Below, piece after piece: positions 21,061-32,046 of a stretch of 64,000 bases of DNA (its first letter is position 1; every line of letters starts with the position of its first letter). The notes beneath the pieces were generated by a model. The model ran no database searches and had not been told where the DNA came from. It saw nothing but the letters and a program-made list of their open reading frames with translations. The stretch spans positions 33,106,053 through 33,170,052 of the forward strand of contig OY821775.1 in NCBI GenBank assembly GCA_963682175.1. Reading direction: 5' to 3'. Made by a program: the position numbers and the translations under genes. This DNA is from Triglochin maritima. Taxonomy: Eukaryota; Streptophyta; Magnoliopsida; Alismatales; Juncaginaceae.

Positions 21061-22986
21061 GACCGCCAATTGGCGGTTGATTGACATCATTTCATGTTTA
21101 TATTTGTATCTTATATCCAGTATCTTACACCTAAGCAATGCTACGTGACGAGTTTTATGTTTAGTTTTCAGGAATAAAGAGGTTTGAATAGAAGAGCCAT
21201 GAAAGGACCCAAAAGCAGGAAAAAGGACTTAATTGTGAGACCTGGGGACCAAGATGCAAGGGAGAAGGACCTGAACGTAAGACAGAAGGACCTAAGAGCA
21301 AAACAGGAAACTCCACACCATCATGGGGAGTATTTTGCCAATTCGATTCGGGTCGGAGCTCCACTAAACAAAGTAGATGCATCCAAGACCAAGAAACACT
21401 CCAAGCAAAGCCCACAACCAAAACCAATCGGATCTGAAGTTTATAGGCCGCCAATTGGCGGTCTGGATCAGCCCAGATCCGTTATGCTTTCTCCTGGACT
21501 TGTATTAATGTGTGTTTAGGCTATTTTTGGTATTGGTTTAGTCCCACATCGGGGGATTGTCCCGGATTAGCTTTTTCCATGCTTATAAGTAGAACTCTTC
21601 ACCTTCCATTGTATCTATCTCTCTCTTTGGTGGCCATCTTCCCTACTAAGAGTGAAGCCTTGAAGCAAAACTCTGGTGAAGGAAGGGCTGCTTGTAATTT
21701 GAGTGAGTTAAAAATAGATGTTTTCATTAGCTTGTTAATTCTTGCTTAGTTAATTTCCTTTAATGTGTTTGCTTTGGTGCTTGTTTTGTTTTATGCTTCT
21801 TTAATATTTCTTGCTTGATTAGTGTAATTTTATTTCAGTATAATGCTTCATTTTGTTAGAGTTAGTTTAAATATGTGTGAGTAGTTCCATCCCCATTTGG
21901 GGGGTGTAGAAATATGTGATATAATCATGTAGTGTATTAAGTGTGTGTTATCTTAATCCCTTGAGCTTTATATGATTTCCATAACCATCTAATGGGTCTC
22001 CACTCTTATCTTTGATATGCTAATGCTCTTGAATGAAGCTTAGCCTATGCTTTGATTAGTGGACCTATCTTATGGGGAATGATAAGGTGAGGTTATGGAT
22101 GAAATTAATATTGGAAACACAAGTTGTAGTGTATGAACTCTTGTTGCCTTTACCATGGTTAATGTCTTGTATGTTTTAATAATATAGTCTTATCTTAATT
22201 CATGTGGAGGCATAGTAAGGTCTAGTCTTTATACTTGAGTTCATTTAGCTTCATTTCAATTATTGTCTTGTATGTTTTAATGATATAGTCTTGTCTTAAT
22301 TCATGTGGAGGCAAAGTTGGATGTAGTTTTATGATTTCATGCGCTACATGTTGTGAGGAGCTTAATGAACACACACACACACTTCTTTATGTTCACATTA
22401 TTCCTCTACCCCCTTTGGGGTTTAGTTTTCTTGCTTCTCTTCCATTTCTATTTGCACCTTAGTGTAGTGTAGTGTAACCAACCTTTCTCTCCTTCTTTTA
22501 CCTCTCGCCTTCGAACAAACCAATTGTCGACACACCACCCAGTGGACGACCCGTATTTGCCACCGCTTCAACGCGGTCGTGCACTTGCGGTTAATATAAA
22601 ACGATCAATCAGCGGTCCATAAAGTCTGGATTCGGCTGGAATTTATTTTGGGCTTTTTTGGATTTTTTTGTCGGCCTTTGATGCATCTACTTTGTTTATT
22701 GGAGCTCCGACCCGAATCTAATTGCCAAAATAATTCCCAAGATAGTGTGGAGTTTTCTATTTTTCTCTTTGGTCCTTCGGTCTTACGTTCAGGTCCTTCT
22801 CCCTTGCATCTTAGTCCCCAGGTCTCACAATTCAGTCTTTTTTCCCTGCTTTTGGGTCCTTTTATGCTTCATCTCTTCAAACCAATTTATTTCTGAAATT
22901 CAAACATAAAACTCGTCACGTAGCATTGTTTAGGTGAAAGATAATGGATATAAGATACAAATATAAGCATTAAATGATGTCAATCA
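21061..22986 (-). repeat. LTR-A fragment (U3 part), split by a solo LTR
   Basis: 21061-21077 and 22617-22986 together form the U3 part of a minus-strand LTR-A, from the central palindrome GACCGCCAATTGGCGGTC out to the LTR start at 22986. The rest of this LTR is missing. The solo LTR 21078-22611 sits within the palindrome. Confidence 0.8.
21078..22611 (+). mobile_element. Solo LTR-A, plus strand, TSD GCGGT
   Basis: The 1534-bp LTR runs TGATTGA to TCAATCA and is flanked by GCGGT at 21073-21077 and 22612-22616. It inserted into the palindrome of another LTR-A copy. It keeps its own palindrome (CCGCCAATTGGCGG, 21448-21461), the GGACCTAA mini-repeats and the TATA region (TATAAGTAG near 21585). 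Confidence 0.9.
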
Positions 22987-24680
22987 GTAGTAGTCTGGGA
23001 GTTCAATTTGTCATGTTTCAACCTGTAGTTAGCTCCCAGATTAATCAATTCCCCTTTTAAGACAACTTGGACCATAAAACTCAAAGCAAAAGATTAGACT
23101 TCTTGCCATCTAGGTCATGCATCATTTGTAGACCTTGCACGCATTTGTCTTTTCTTTTTCTTTAAATTCTTGTTGTCGATTGCTGACATGAGGTACGTTC
23201 ACCCATTTTCTCATTCATGCATGGTAAATGCATGCATTAGTTAGTAAGGTGCATCGGGACAAGAGTGAGGTGAGTGCTTGTTTGGTGAGTTAATTGCTAG
23301 CCTAAGATTTCAAAATATCTTTAAGGGGCATCACCTATAGTCTTCAAAGATAAGGTGGGAGATTTCATCACCCCTCCCTTAGCCCCAAAAAGCACACTCA
23401 AGTAAAGCGTTAATCTAAAAGCAAATCGACATTGGCCCTAAGGAATTCGAACGCACTAGGAGAGTGATCTAGTTGAGACCGTCATGACCTGATTGACGTC
23501 GCCTGCATTGTCGATAGTAGGAGAAACTGGATCTCCGGATTTGGTATCACTTGCTGGGCATTGTGATCCTCGTTGTAAGGAGGTGAGGCGTGTCGAGACT
23601 AGTGACCTCGAAGTTAGGCGTCGTCTAGCCTAAGGACACATAGCCTTAAGTTGTTTGAGCCGTGCTTGCTAGATTAGGCTTCTACCTTCTCCCATTACAC
23701 ACGCTAGCTCTAGGGATTCTTACATTCTCCTCTGAGTCATCTTCTTCTCACCTACTTCTACTTTCTAGTCTCCTCCCCTTTACACTCCCTGTTAGCGTTT
23801 TCGGGTCAAGTCGAGCACTTTTTGCGAGCTTGGCCTCGTGCTGGTGAAAGTGATTGACTCGAGAGTTCTTTGTCGAGATGGATGGTTACATGGGCGACCA
23901 TCCATATCATTGTTGGGACCAGGACAATTCTCCCTGGTACTCCAGACCCATGCATCTTGGGGTGCCTCACACAAACACCCCGTATGGTTGGGACAATCTT
24001 CATTGTTTGACTTAGCAATCTTTATATTGGGGTAATATGAGAGAGGTACCGACTGCTAGACCACCATCTAGTTACGTCGGATCGTATGTTGGTTCTCCAA
24101 CTGAGATGTTGCAAGAACCTTTGGCCTCTTTCATGCATGTGGTAGATGACATGAGTGCACCGGTGGCTCCAATAGTCGTACCGTGTGACTGGTGTGGGTT
24201 GAGTGGTCATGTTAGCGGGGAATGTTGTTATGCTCCCCCAGAGCCTGAGTATGAGCATACCTTTTCCCAAAATGCTGAATATGACCATTACGCATCCGCG
24301 TACAACCCGAGACGTATGGATTCCTGTGGAGACAATTCTTATTCAAATTCTTATATATCATTCCCACCCCAGTATCCTCCTTCTGAATATCCTGAATTCT
24401 ACCAACACCCCACGACCAATCATTGGACTCATTCTCAGCCCATCACCACCCAACCCATCCATTTCCCAAATCTGACTGAACCTCACAGTTGACCCCAAAC
24501 TTGATTCTTTAGAACAAGCCCTCCAAACGTTCATGGAAACCACTCAAAATATGTTGAAGTCCAATCACGATTCCCTGCAAACTATGGAAATGTATGTGAG
24601 TCAAATTACACAACAATTAAGTAAACATGAGGAGGGTGACATTTCTTGTCAACATGAGCATTCATCTTTTGATATCTAGT
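22987..24680 (+). mobile_element. Internal region of a non-autonomous Athila-like element (leader plus reduced gag)
   Basis: 22987-23877 is a leader like 46355-47262, including the GAGGTACG block, the GATAAGGTGGG/TTTCATCACC block, and a tract with CGTCGCC and CTAGATCTCC. It is joined on the left directly to the end of a minus-strand LTR fragment. The reduced gag follows (23878-24680). Primer-binding site and 5' LTR are absent. Confidence 0.75.
23878..24680 (+). pseudogene. Reduced Gag-like ORF with a zinc knuckle but no capsid domain
   Basis: The ORF starts with ATG at 23878 (MDGYMGDHPYHCWDQDN), has an in-frame TAG after HCLT near 24014, and continues through RPPSSYVGSYVG to a CCHC knuckle CDWCGLSGHVSGEC, then a Tyr/Ser/Pro-rich stretch. 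After a frameshift near 24480 it ends in a heptad-like LEQALQTFMETTQNMLKS segment, as in Athila Gag tails. The retrotrans_gag (capsid-like) domain of the ORF at 39528 is absent. The homologue at 47263 starts at the same ATG, so this short form is probably how the family was built and not a local deletion. Confidence 0.7.
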
Positions 24681-24825
24681 TTAGTGTAATCACAACTTCT
24701 TCCCCTCTTTTCCCACTTGCCTTCAAACAAACCAGAGTCTACACACCTCCTTGTGGATCGACCCTTATTTGCCACCGCTTCAACGTGGCCGTGCACTTGC
24801 GGTTATTTTAAAACGTTCAATCACT
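24681..24825 (+). repeat. 3'-terminal fragment of a gypsy LTR
   Basis: The last part of an LTR, with the ACACACCTCC, CGACCCTTATTTGCCACCG and GTGCACTTGCGG blocks, ends in AACGTTCAATCA at 24825. It is joined directly to the reduced gag, so the rest of the internal region and most of the LTR are deleted. Confidence 0.75.
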
Positions 24826-25778
24826 AACTACACTAAATTATGAATGAATTAGCAATTAAACTAAACCCCAATGGAGTGGAGGTGTGGAGGTGTGGAGGTG
24901 TGGAGGTGTGTATATGTGTGAGTGGGTCTGTATTACATAAGGCACAAGTGTTTAAGGAAGGTGAAATTAATTAGAAGCTAGTGTGCAGTCTAATTACCAT
25001 CAACTACATTTACATGAATACATGACTAATATGGTTAGACGTGAAGGAAAGATGAACTATAAGTTCTCAAGCATGAACGAAGTACCTAGTATGGACACTA
25101 GAACATCAATTAACCCCTTCATACAACTTAATCAATTCATGCATTCTCTACTAATCAAGCATCCGTACATAACAAGTCATTTCCATAAAACCATTACAAG
25201 AAACAAGATAAACTCTAAAGCTAGCATGAGATAAGTACCTAGTATGGACATTATCCCATCTAATACAAGTTTAAGCATGCTACAAGTATAGATCTACAAT
25301 ACAAGCAGCCAGATAAACTATAAAGCTAGCAAGAGACAAGTACCTATTGTAGACATTATCCCATCTAATACAAGTTTAAGCATGCTAGGAGTATAGATCA
25401 ACAATAAGCACATGAAATGGCACAAATAAAAGAACTCGTCACTATCACATAATCTACATCACGTCTACCCCAAATGGGGTGGATCTACTCTATGATCATT
25501 AAGCTAACTAATTTTGCTAAGATTTAAGGAAACAAAACATGCAAGACTAAAGGAAACAATATCTAACTAAAAAGAAAATTTTTTATTTATATGACTCACA
25601 TTACAATGTGACATCCTCTCCACCTTGAGTTTTGTTTCAAAGGCTTACTCCAAGTAGAGAGAATGACCACCAAGCAATGGGGGCTTACAAAGGAGGAAGA
25701 AAAGTTCTATTTATAGACATGAAAAAGACAACTTGGGACAATCCCCCGGTGTGGGACTAATGAAACATTCCCAGAATA
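24826..25778 (-). repeat. LTR-B fragment, minus strand
   Basis: This matches the LTR-B copy at 9520-9817 plus 16535-17185 and is uninterrupted at the CATAC site used by the copia element, so it acts as an empty-site comparison. It contains a GGAGGTGT microsatellite (about 24876-24910). It ends abruptly at 25778, where copia integrase sequence begins. Confidence 0.8.
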
Positions 25779-26107
25779 GTTGCGGCTTACACACTAAATA
25801 ATTTTCCATCCAAATCTGTAGAGAAAACACCTTATGAGCTGTGGAATGGTAAAACACCTAAACTCAATTTTCTCAAGATTTGGGGTTGTGAGGCCTACGT
25901 CAAAAGATTGATGTCGACCAAACTTCAACCAAAAGTGGATAATCACTTCTTTATAGGTTATCCTTGTGAGACAAGAGGATACTACTTTTGCATAAAACCT
26001 CCAAGCGAGTGATTGTCGAGAAGGATGTCATATTCTTAGAGACAGAATTTCTGGAAAGAATAAAAAGTAGTGGGAGTAGAATTGTGTTGTAGGAAACTCA
26101 AGATATT
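25779..26107 (+). pseudogene. copia integrase C-terminal fragment
   Basis: This encodes AAYTLNNFPSKSVEKTPYEL, then GKTPKLNFLKIWGCEAYVK, matching the C-terminal part of the integrase at 13601-14470. A frameshift and stops follow near 26000-26090. It is continued after the solo LTR at 27431. Confidence 0.8.
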
Positions 26108-27425
26108 TGATTGATAAGTTTTAATTAAAACTCACAATATGTAGTGCATGAAAATCATAAAACTACATCCAACTTTGCCTCCACATGAATTAAGATAACA
26201 CAATATCATTCAAACATACAAAACAATAATTGGAATGAAGCTAAATGAAATCATGTATAAAGACTAGACCTACTATGCCTCCACATGAAATAAGATAGCA
26301 CATTATCATTAAAACATACAAGGCATTAACAAAGGTAAAGGCAACAAGAGTACATGCAACTACAAATCATGTTTCCTTCATCAATTCCATCCATATCCTC
26401 ACCTTATCATTCCCCATAAAATAGGTTCACTAATCTAAGCATAAGCTAAGCTTTATTCAAGAACATTAACATATCAAAGATAAGAGTGAAATCCCATTAG
26501 ATGGTTATGGAAATCATATAAGGCTCAAGGGATTAAGATAACACACACCTAATACACTACATGATCATATCACACATTTCTCCACCCCCCAAATGGGGAT
26601 GGAACTACTCACATATCATTACACTACAACCTACATTAAAATGAAACATTCTACTGAAATGAAACTAAACGAAGCAAGCAAGAAATATTACAGAAACTAA
26701 AAGGACATAAAACAAAAGAAGCATGCAAGCATATGAAAAAAGAAATTAAACTAAGAAACAAACAACATAACTAAAGAAAAACATCTATTATTACTCACTC
26801 AATTACAAGTAGTCTCTCTCCACCAGGGTTTTTTCTTCAAGGCTTGACCTCCTAGTAGAGAGGATGACCACCAAGAGAGAGATGAGGTAGAAGAGAGGAG
26901 GGAGAGTTCTATTTATAGCCATAGAAAAAGGTAATCCGGGACAATTCCCCTGATGTGGGACTAAACAAATACCAAAAATAGCCTAAACAAACACTAATAC
27001 ACGGCCCACATAAATCTTAGCAGATCTGGACCAAAAGAGGCTGCCAATTAGCGGTCTACTGTGTTCGGATTGCTCTGGATTTTCTTCTAGGCTTTTCTAA
27101 ATGTATTTGTTTGTCTTTGATGCATCTACTTCGCTTGCTGGAACTCCGACCCGACTAGAATTGCCAAAATACTCCCCATGATGGTGTGAAATATTCTTGT
27201 TTGCTCATTGGCCCTTCGATCTTACATTTAGGTCCTTCGATCTTGCATCTTAGTCCTCGAATCTCTCAACTCAGTCTTTTTTCCTGCTTTTAGGTCCTTT
27301 TAGAGTCTCTCCTTCTCAAACCTACTTATTCCTATAAACTAAACATTAAACTCGTTACATAGCATTGTTTGGGTGAAATATAATGGATATAAGATACAAA
27401 GATATGCATGAAATGATGTCAATCA
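26108..27425 (-). mobile_element. Solo LTR-A, minus strand, internally deleted, TSD ATATT
   Basis: Ends TGATTGA and TCAATCA are kept, with ATATT at 26103-26107 and 27426-27430. About 240 bp near the 3' end of the LTR, including the GTGCACTTGCGG block, are missing. The target is the copia hinge; the intact sequence of the site is seen in the other copia copy near 13775-13790. Confidence 0.9.
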
Positions 27426-27543
27426 ATATTCTACAAGCTTATGATATGAATGATAACATTCAAGATCATGAAGGCTGAATCGAGGTTCCTTTGGATAGTG
27501 GGAGGTGAGTGAGAGACCCTCGCAAGCAATTGTGAGATAAACT

Positions 27544-27930
27544 GATAGCAATCTACGATTGAATCTACATGTTCAGAATTACCTTTGGTGGAGAGAACCT
27601 GTGGCAGCGGAATGGATCGACGATCACCTCACAGAATCCTCTGGAGCACCGGTCGGTCTTCTACTCTCTTGGAGAAGAAGCACGAGTCCACAACCCAAGA
27701 GTCTACGGATTGGCTTGGTGGATGTGGAGGGACGAATGGGAGAGAGAGGGAGAGGGCGGCTAGGGTTAGGGTGGAGGCTAGGGTTTGCACACAAGAATTG
27801 GTCCATCCAATGGGAGGCTCCCCTCCTTATATAGATGGCCCCACCCTAAACCCTAATACGCAACCAATGAGAGTGCGCCACATGTGAGTGCTTTGGGCAA
27901 ACATCATCTTAATCCTTATATTAATCCAAT
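27544..27930 (-). mobile_element. Unclassified 387-bp promoter-like insertion, 7-bp TSD ATAAACT
   Basis: The insertion interrupts the copia hinge; ATAAACT occurs at 27537-27543 and 27931-27937. On the minus strand it looks like a promoter and 5' leader: CTATATAAGG near 27833, two telo-box-like AACCCTA motifs and a pyrimidine-rich leader. No terminal inverted repeats or poly(A) tail are seen. A small solo LTR of another copia lineage or a SINE-like element are both possible. ORFs in this stretch are artefacts. Confidence 0.5.
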
Positions 27931-28908
27931 ATAAACTCAATTATCCCCACCACGTGTATGTTCGAGAATCAAACATGAATCAATTCCATAAGAAATTGTG
28001 GAAGAAGTTCAAGAAGTACACGAAGAACCAAAAGAACTTAGAAGGTCTACGAGGGAGAGGAAGAAACCCGATATGTATTTGGGACTTCATGAGATGATGG
28101 TACTTGATACCAATGATCCCTCGACCTTTCAAGAAGCAATGGAAAGAAAGGACTCCAAACTATGGTTTAAAGCCATGGAATCCGAAATAGAATCCATGTA
28201 TGATAATCAAGTATGGAATTTGGTTGACCTTCCTCAAGGAAAGAAAGTTGTTCAAAATAAATGGGTCTTTAAGAGTAAGATGGATATGGATGGGAACTTA
28301 ACAACCAACAAAGCAAGGCTTGTAGAAAAAGGTTTCACTCTAGTTCAAGGAATTAACTATGACGAAACTTTTTCACTGGTTGCCATGTTTAAGTCTATTC
28401 GGATTATCCTCGCTATTGCGGCATTTAATGATTATGAAATATGGTAAATGGATGTCAAAACAACGTTCCTAAATGGAAACTTGGAGGAGGATGTGTACGT
28501 GGTTTTGAAGATCCAAAGAATAGCGAGAAAGTATGCAACCTTCAAAGATCCACTTATGAATTGAAGCAAGCATCAAGGAGTTGGAACAAGTGCTTTGATG
28601 AGGAAGTCAAAAAGATTCACTTCGTCCAAAGTAAGGAAGAACCTTATATATACAATAAGGTTAGTGGGAGCCACATAGTATTTTTTATCTTATATGTCGA
28701 TGCCAAACTCCTCATAGGAAATCATATACCTTTGCTAGAGCAAACGAGAAGTTCATTGAAATCTGCATTTTTGATGAAAGACATGGGTAAGGCTCAATAC
28801 ACCTTGGGAATCAAGATATATAGAGATAGGTCCCATAGACTCATTGGCCTAAGTCAACGTACATACATTGACAAGGTCTTGGAAAGGTTCAACATGAACA
28901 ACTCCTAA
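27931..28908 (+). pseudogene. copia reverse transcriptase, broken
   Basis: The N-terminal part (27998-28440) matches the RT at 12839-13519, including NKWVFKSKMDMDGN and GINYDETFS. It ends at a TAA where the other copy reads Gln (EIW*MDVKT). A small deletion just after EEDVY removes the MMQPQ-like residues. The catalytic motif reads YVDA. The final part runs to LERFNMNNS and a stop. Confidence 0.85.
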
Positions 28909-29744
28909 AAGGGCAATGTGCCAATGAGTATGGGTGTGCAACTCAAGAAGTCTCTACGTGTTGAATCACATAAAGAGTTGGAGTACATGAAGATGTTCCT
29001 TATGCTTTGGAGATAGGATCAATCATGTACGCCATGAGTTCCACAAGACCCGATGTCTTGTATGCTCTAAGCATGACAAGTCGTCACCAATCCAACGTAG
29101 GTCCCAATCATTGGACTGCGGTCAAGAATATTCTGAGGTACCTTAACCGAGCCAAAGATAAGTTTCTTATTTATGAAAGAAAAAGGAAGCTAATAACCAA
29201 GGGCTATTCGGATGCGAGTTTCATGAGGTGCAAAAGATACTCGACTTAAAAGGATTGAGACTCGAGGGTGATCCCGATGATAGGAGTCGCCATCAGGATA
29301 TGTCTTCCTTCTGAATGGTGGAGTCGTGAGTTGGCGTAGTTGGAAGCAAACCACTTTGGCCGACTCAACCACCGCTTCCGATGTAATGGTTGTTGCTGAA
29401 TCGGGCAAGGAAGGAGTGTGGATTAAGAAGTTCCTTGAATAGCTTGGATTAGTTCCCTCGAACAAGGGACCCATGGAGCTATTTTGCGATAATAATGCGT
29501 CTATCTCGCAAATCAAGGACCCTAAATCACACCACAAAGTGAAGTGCATGGAACACAAGTACTTTGTCACACGTGACTATATCGACGAAGGCAAAATAGA
29601 TTTATTATGGGTGGACACAAACAGTAACACAACCGATCCATTCACCAAACCCTTATCTCAAGCCAAAGGAGAAATGCATTTCGAGTCCATGGGTGTGAAG
29701 AACCATGCGGAGTGGCTTGATGAGTTATTTGAGAGGGTTACCTT
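28909..29744 (+). pseudogene. copia RNase H, broken
   Basis: Open pieces at 29007-29249 and 29473-29744 match RNase H of the first copia element: RPDVLYALSMTSRHQ, GYSDASFM, ELFCDNNASI, HHKVKCMEHKYFVTRD, EWLDEL. At least two frame breaks lie near 29235-29470. The last residues before the stop at 29754 come from fused Athila sequence. Confidence 0.85.
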
Positions 29745-31250
29745 AGTGAAATGAGGGAGCATGGAGATAAGGATCCACACTCGCCTCCTTGACATATGGA
29801 CTCAAGGAACATTCGGGACGGGATGTGAAGACCCTCGTAGACAATCTGACACATGCGGCACAACTCGATGCCATGGTGAGGCCATGAGGATAGTAGCTCG
29901 TTGAACCTCTCTAAGTATGCATGAAATGATTCGGTCTCTTGTTGATAAAATGAAATGATTTCGTTCCTCAATGTTTGAGTCTGATGATTTGGAAAGTACT
30001 TCTTGAGGAATGCAGATTGAAATTACCCAAGCCCTAAAGGCATTCGCCTGGTTGTTGTACAACTACTTCTTGGCATCATCCTTTAGTGCAAAGGGTACAA
30101 GCCTAAGATGGATGGAGTCTGTGTTAATTTATTGCAGCTTGAACATAGCACATACCTCCTCAAATGCCTTGAGAAAGATATAGGGGTCACCCTTCCCAGT
30201 GAAATGAGGGAGCATGGAGATAAGGATCCACACTCGCCTCCTACATGACCTATCCTACCACATGAATAACAGGGAACTGGACCAGATGCAGACCCATGTG
30301 ATACATCTTTCTGGTTTTGGAGTTCAATCGAATCCATACGGCACATTATGGCCGACATACGTGCCTCGGTGGTCGTAGTGGTATCGACAGCAAATGTTGC
30401 CCCCGATCTAGTCGAGTTTGTATTTGCGATCCTCGCTCCTATGCTAGATGATGGTGTTGGTTCCCTCACACTTTCCCACTGCATGGTTTTCTCAGTGAGG
30501 TCTTCTAGGAAAGCTCGTTCCTCCCTTTCATCCTTTCCTAAGAACTCTCCTTGACATATGGACTCAAGGAACATTCGGGACGGGATGTGAAGACCCTCGT
30601 AGACAATCTGACACATGCGGCACAACTCGATGCCATGGTGAGGCCATGAGGATAGTAGCTCGTTGAACCTCTCTAAGTATGCATGAAATGATTCGGTCTC
30701 TTGTTGATAAAATGAAATGATTTCGTTCCTCAATGTTTGAGTCTGATGATTTGGAAAGTACTTCTTGAGGAATGCAGATTGAAATTACCCAAGCCCTAAA
30801 GGCATTCGCCTGGTTGTTGTACAACTACTTCTTGGCATCATCCTTTAGTACAAAGGGTACAAGCCTAAGATGGATGGAGTCTGTGCTAATTTATTACAGC
30901 TTGAACATAGCACATACCTCCTCAAATGCCTTGAGAAAGATATAGGGGTCACCCTTCCCAGTGAAATGAGGGAGCATGGAGATAAACTAAGGCTTAACCT
31001 CAAAGTGGTTCTCATTCACCTCTAGTAATACGATGGACGAAGGTAGAGCCGTATGACTCGGGTAGCATCGATCGCGAAGGGGAATTGGAACCTGGGGAAC
31101 CAATTGATGAGGTGGTGCACCCCCACCTTCTGGACCAGAGGGTGGTCGATGGCCAAAACTTGAGTCATCCTCGTGTGGTCCACGGCTCTCCTTGGTCCCG
31201 GGACTGTGTAGGACAGGGGACGGGAATGTGTTCAAAAAGTTGACAATCAA
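29745..31250 (-). pseudogene. Athila-type Gag with internal tandem duplication
   Basis: The N-terminus (31250-30987, IPLRDRCYPSHTAL) is followed by the capsid-like region at 30985-30564 with several stops and a frameshift. An open stretch follows (30733-30083: MRNEIISFYQQETESFHAYL, then a CCHC knuckle CYSCGRIGHVGGEC). Directly after the knuckle the sequence jumps back to the earlier capsid region. 29785-30223 repeats 30547-30985 (439 bp, offset 762), and 29745-29788 repeats 30199-30242 (offset 454). This makes a tandem duplication with one shortened partial copy. It belongs to the minus-strand element whose leader and 5' LTR lie at 49.36-51.2 kb. Confidence 0.8.
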
Positions 31251-31684
31251 TGTCGTATCTCGTTAAATGACCCACAACGTCTTGTGACCACACTAGCATG
31301 CACAAAGATGCGCACCCACACGAGTCAGACGAACAAAAAAGAAAACTTCTTTTTTTCCTTCAAAACAACTAAAGTAGAATGTGCGTAGAGGAGAAGACGG
31401 GAAGACACGGATTAGAGGGAATGACTCAAGAGAGAAGGAAAGAAATCCTTATGCTACGGCGGGTAGGTACTAGTAGAAGCACACAAGAAAGCGAGACTCA
31501 AACAACCTAAGGTCGCTATAGGTCCTTACAGCTAGACGATGCCTAACTGCGAGGTCACGCGGCCTCAACACGCCTCACCTCCCTACGACGAAGACCACAA
31601 AGCCCAGAAAGGAATCGAAGATATGGAGATATCCTCTCTCCTACTATCGACCGAGTGGGCGATGCCAATGCTATGACGGTCGTG
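31251..31684 (-). other. Athila leader (gag-proximal part), minus strand
   Basis: This non-coding leader matches those at 23490-23870 and 46850-47250 in reverse orientation, with CGACGCC-like and CTCACCTCCCTAC blocks. It stops at the LINE insertion site; the remainder of the leader resumes at 49363. ACCAGATCACT at 31685-31695 is the LINE target-site duplication. Confidence 0.7.
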
Positions 31685-32046
31685 ACCAGATCACTTTTTT
31701 TGGCAAAGCAAAAACGAGGCTTAGCCTCAAATTTTATAAACTAAGAAAAGTTTACAACCTACAAAATTGAGTACAAAACTGAACCATAACGAATGCGGGT
31801 GTATGCCACATGCATACCCAGCCTCTACCCTACATTACACAATATATCATGTGAGCATTGTAGGCTTTCGCGACTATATAAACGGGGACCAAACAACAAC
31901 TAAAACTATGTCCACGTGAGCCAAGATTGGTGTTCTTCCTCGTCACTCTTTGCAAGCTTCTTTACTTTGTCCCAAAGGCAGCGAACCATGTCCTTGATGA
32001 CAGCCACAATATGCGCTGGTTGTTGCTTTTCTCCATCGAAAATCCT

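Larger units (their letters stand above)
25779..29744 (+). mobile_element. Second copia element relic, plus strand, no LTRs
   Basis: Parts of integrase (25779-26107), hinge (27431-27543), RT (27931-28908) and RNase H (28909-29744) of the same family as 9818-16529 remain. Two later insertions split it: a solo LTR-A (26108-27425) and a 387-bp insertion (27544-27930). The left end abuts an LTR-B fragment and the right end abuts a duplicated piece of Athila gag, so both LTRs were lost. Confidence 0.85.

Noticed and set aside
27559..27887. Overlapping plus-strand ORFs of 64-100 codons
   Set aside because: They lie in the promoter-like insertion, in three frames at once, with no protein similarity and with telo-box-like repeats.
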